In this document: positions 5,963 to 6,889 of the stretch, piece by piece
Numbering within the stretch: the stretch's first letter is position 1
How the letters are laid out: the number at the start of each line of letters is the position of its first letter
Assembly: GCA_036501345.1 (NCBI GenBank)
Contig: DASYAN010000167.1
Coordinates: forward strand, 1 to 6,889
Length of the DNA stretch: 6,889 nucleotides
Direction: 5' to 3'
Origin: DASYAN01 sp036501345
GTDB lineage: Bacteria > Chloroflexota > Ktedonobacteria > Ktedonobacterales > Ktedonobacteraceae
Position numbers and translations under genes: made by a program
Notes under the pieces: generated by a model
The model's input: only the letters and a program-made list of their open reading frames with translations
Told to the model about the DNA's origin: nothing
Databases searched by the model: none

Positions 5963-6889
5963 ATGGTAGCTCCCCACTCTTCCCATAATGATGGATGGCT
6001 CCCAGAGAATAGTGATCTGGGACAGATTTTCATTGCTCGTCAAGAACAACTCGATCTTTTCTCCTTTTATCTGGATCGCTGGCTTGGAGAGATGCCAGTC
6101 TTTCCCGATAACCCAACAATGACGGTCCCCTCTCCTAATGAGCGCATCCAGGGGTTACTTGTGTTACTCTACGGGCGCGGCGGTTTTGGCAAAAGTACCT
6201 TGCTTAAGCATTATCATGATATGGTGAGAACGCATCACCAGAAGTTCCTAGACATTAAGATTGTGGATTGGGAATTTGCAGCAGAAGGCAAACGCCATTT
6301 CTTCCAAGGTGCTTCAGGGCAAGAGGTCGACGCAACAGAGTACTTTCTTTTGCTCTGTGATCGCCTCGCTCATGCGCTTGCCAAGCAGATCAACGAGTTC
6401 AAGGAGTATCAAAAAGCGGTCAATGTTATCAAAGAGGCCAGGAAACAGATGGACAATGAGCTAAGGCGCCTAAAAGAGGATGATCGGTACGCCTGGATGC
6501 GCAAACTGGCAGGTAACGGGCTAGTAATAGCACTACGCCAGTTTGTTGTGCCACTCCGTCCTTTTTCTCCTGCCAACCCACATGATGCTCCCTTTGCACA
6601 ACCCTTGTTGGCATGGGCTCGGCAGCTCTACCACATCCATCCTCGGGTCATTCGCCTGGACGCCGCCTATTGGGGCTTACGCCTCATTGCTTGGATTCAC
6701 AGCGTGCTTGGGGCCGTCGCCGTCGTGGCGTTCAATCCCAAGAACCTCAAGAACCGCTCCTGCTTGCCCCCAACCTGGACCAGAGAAGAACTGGGCAAAC
6801 GTAGTGCTATCGAGCGCTTCTTTGGTCGCGTTTTTCTCTTTTTTCACCTCCAGCGTCCACCTCTGTGTGGTTGGTCTGAGATTGCCTCG
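5963..6889 (+). CDS. STAND-type NTPase N-terminus fused in frame to a DDE transposase C-terminus (runs off right edge)
   Basis: The frame is open for 309 codons to the window edge. Residues of about 1-175 look like a third STAND NTPase: an entry segment FIARQEQLDLF, Walker A GRGGFGKST (71-79, K77), then a charged helical or coiled-coil stretch (about 140-175). The character changes near residues 176-200. From there on the protein reads as the C-terminal half of an IS4/IS5-type transposase: PANPHDAP (203-210), second catalytic Asp in LDAAYW (D233) and catalytic Glu in IERFFGRVF (E284). The first catalytic Asp region and the transposase start are missing, as are the later parts of the NTPase (no Walker B or GxP seen). 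The start ATG follows AAGGAG (5947-5952), 32 nt after the previous stop, as the third gene of the operon. The likeliest reading is a deletion joining two broken genes, probably a pseudogene product; an assembly join is the alternative. Confidence 0.8.
   Translation, partial: MVAPHSSHNDGWLPENSDLGQIFIARQEQLDLFSFYLDRWLGEMPVFPDNPTMTVPSPNERIQGLLVLLYGRGGFGKSTLLKHYHDMVRTHHQKFLDIKIVDWEFAAEGKRHFFQGASGQEVDATEYFLLLCDRLAHALAKQINEFKEYQKAVNVIKEARKQMDNELRRLKEDDRYAWMRKLAGNGLVIALRQFVVPLRPFSPANPHDAPFAQPLLAWARQLYHIHPRVIRLDAAYWGLRLIAWIHSVLGAVAVVAFNPKNLKNRSCLPPTWTREELGKRSAIERFFGRVFLFFHLQRPPLCGWSEIAS
6542..6889 (+). mobile_element. Insertion sequence remnant: 3' half of a DDE transposase gene
   Basis: The encoded segment carries a HD motif of the pre-D2 region (H207-D208 of the fusion frame), D2 in LDAAYWGLRLIAWIH and the E motif RSAIERFFGRVF, in the order and spacing of IS4/IS5-superfamily transposases. 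The upstream half with the first Asp is absent, so the copy cannot be catalytically complete. GC content rises clearly compared with the STAND genes, as expected for DNA of other origin. No left terminal inverted repeat is visible at the junction; the right end lies outside the window. The left boundary is approximate (about 6490-6560). The exact IS family is not certain. Confidence 0.78.

Noticed and set aside
6429..6804. Short open frames on both strands over the transposase part
   Set aside because: They overlap the fusion frame that carries the transposase HD, D and E motifs and have no features of their own.

Overview
The window comes from a bacterium with moderate GC, probably a large-genome, signalling-rich and transposon-rich lineage. 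Ktedonobacteria (Chloroflexota) is my best guess, because tandem STAND NTPases, ROCO proteins and this style of DDE transposase occur together there. Filamentous cyanobacteria or another complex-lifestyle phylum are alternatives. The assignment is inference: there is no rRNA or housekeeping gene to anchor it.

Layout. Bases 1-1442 on the minus strand hold the first 480 codons of a ROCO-type protein: 12 gapless 23-residue leucine-rich repeats, a 13th degenerate one, then a Roc GTPase domain that runs off the left edge. A 228-bp divergent intergenic region (1443-1670) carries a plausible sigma70-like promoter bracketed by a 10-bp direct repeat. To its right, on the plus strand, lie three consecutive P-loop NTPase genes of the STAND/NB-ARC-like type. 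The first (1671-3251, 526 aa) has a C-terminal half built from two tandem modules of about 90 residues that I do not recognise. The second (3267-5930, 887 aa) is an NTPase, winged helix and TPR protein with about nine TPR-like repeats. The third starts at 5963; its N-terminal NTPase part passes in frame into the C-terminal half of a DDE transposase, and the frame is still open at the right edge. Gaps of 15 and 32 nt, each with a good Shine-Dalgarno, and no terminator between the genes suggest one operon.

How it may work. All four proteins are nucleotide-dependent switches with repeat or sensor regions: LRR with Roc, the unknown tandem module, TPR, and an unknown lost C terminus. None of the three STAND proteins has a visible N-terminal effector (nuclease, TIR, protease or membrane domain) before the NTPase. 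The operon may therefore be a set of sensor/scaffold switches acting on a partner elsewhere, or on one removed when the transposase-associated deletion destroyed the end of the third gene. A role in anti-phage defence or other surveillance is possible but not shown by the sequence.
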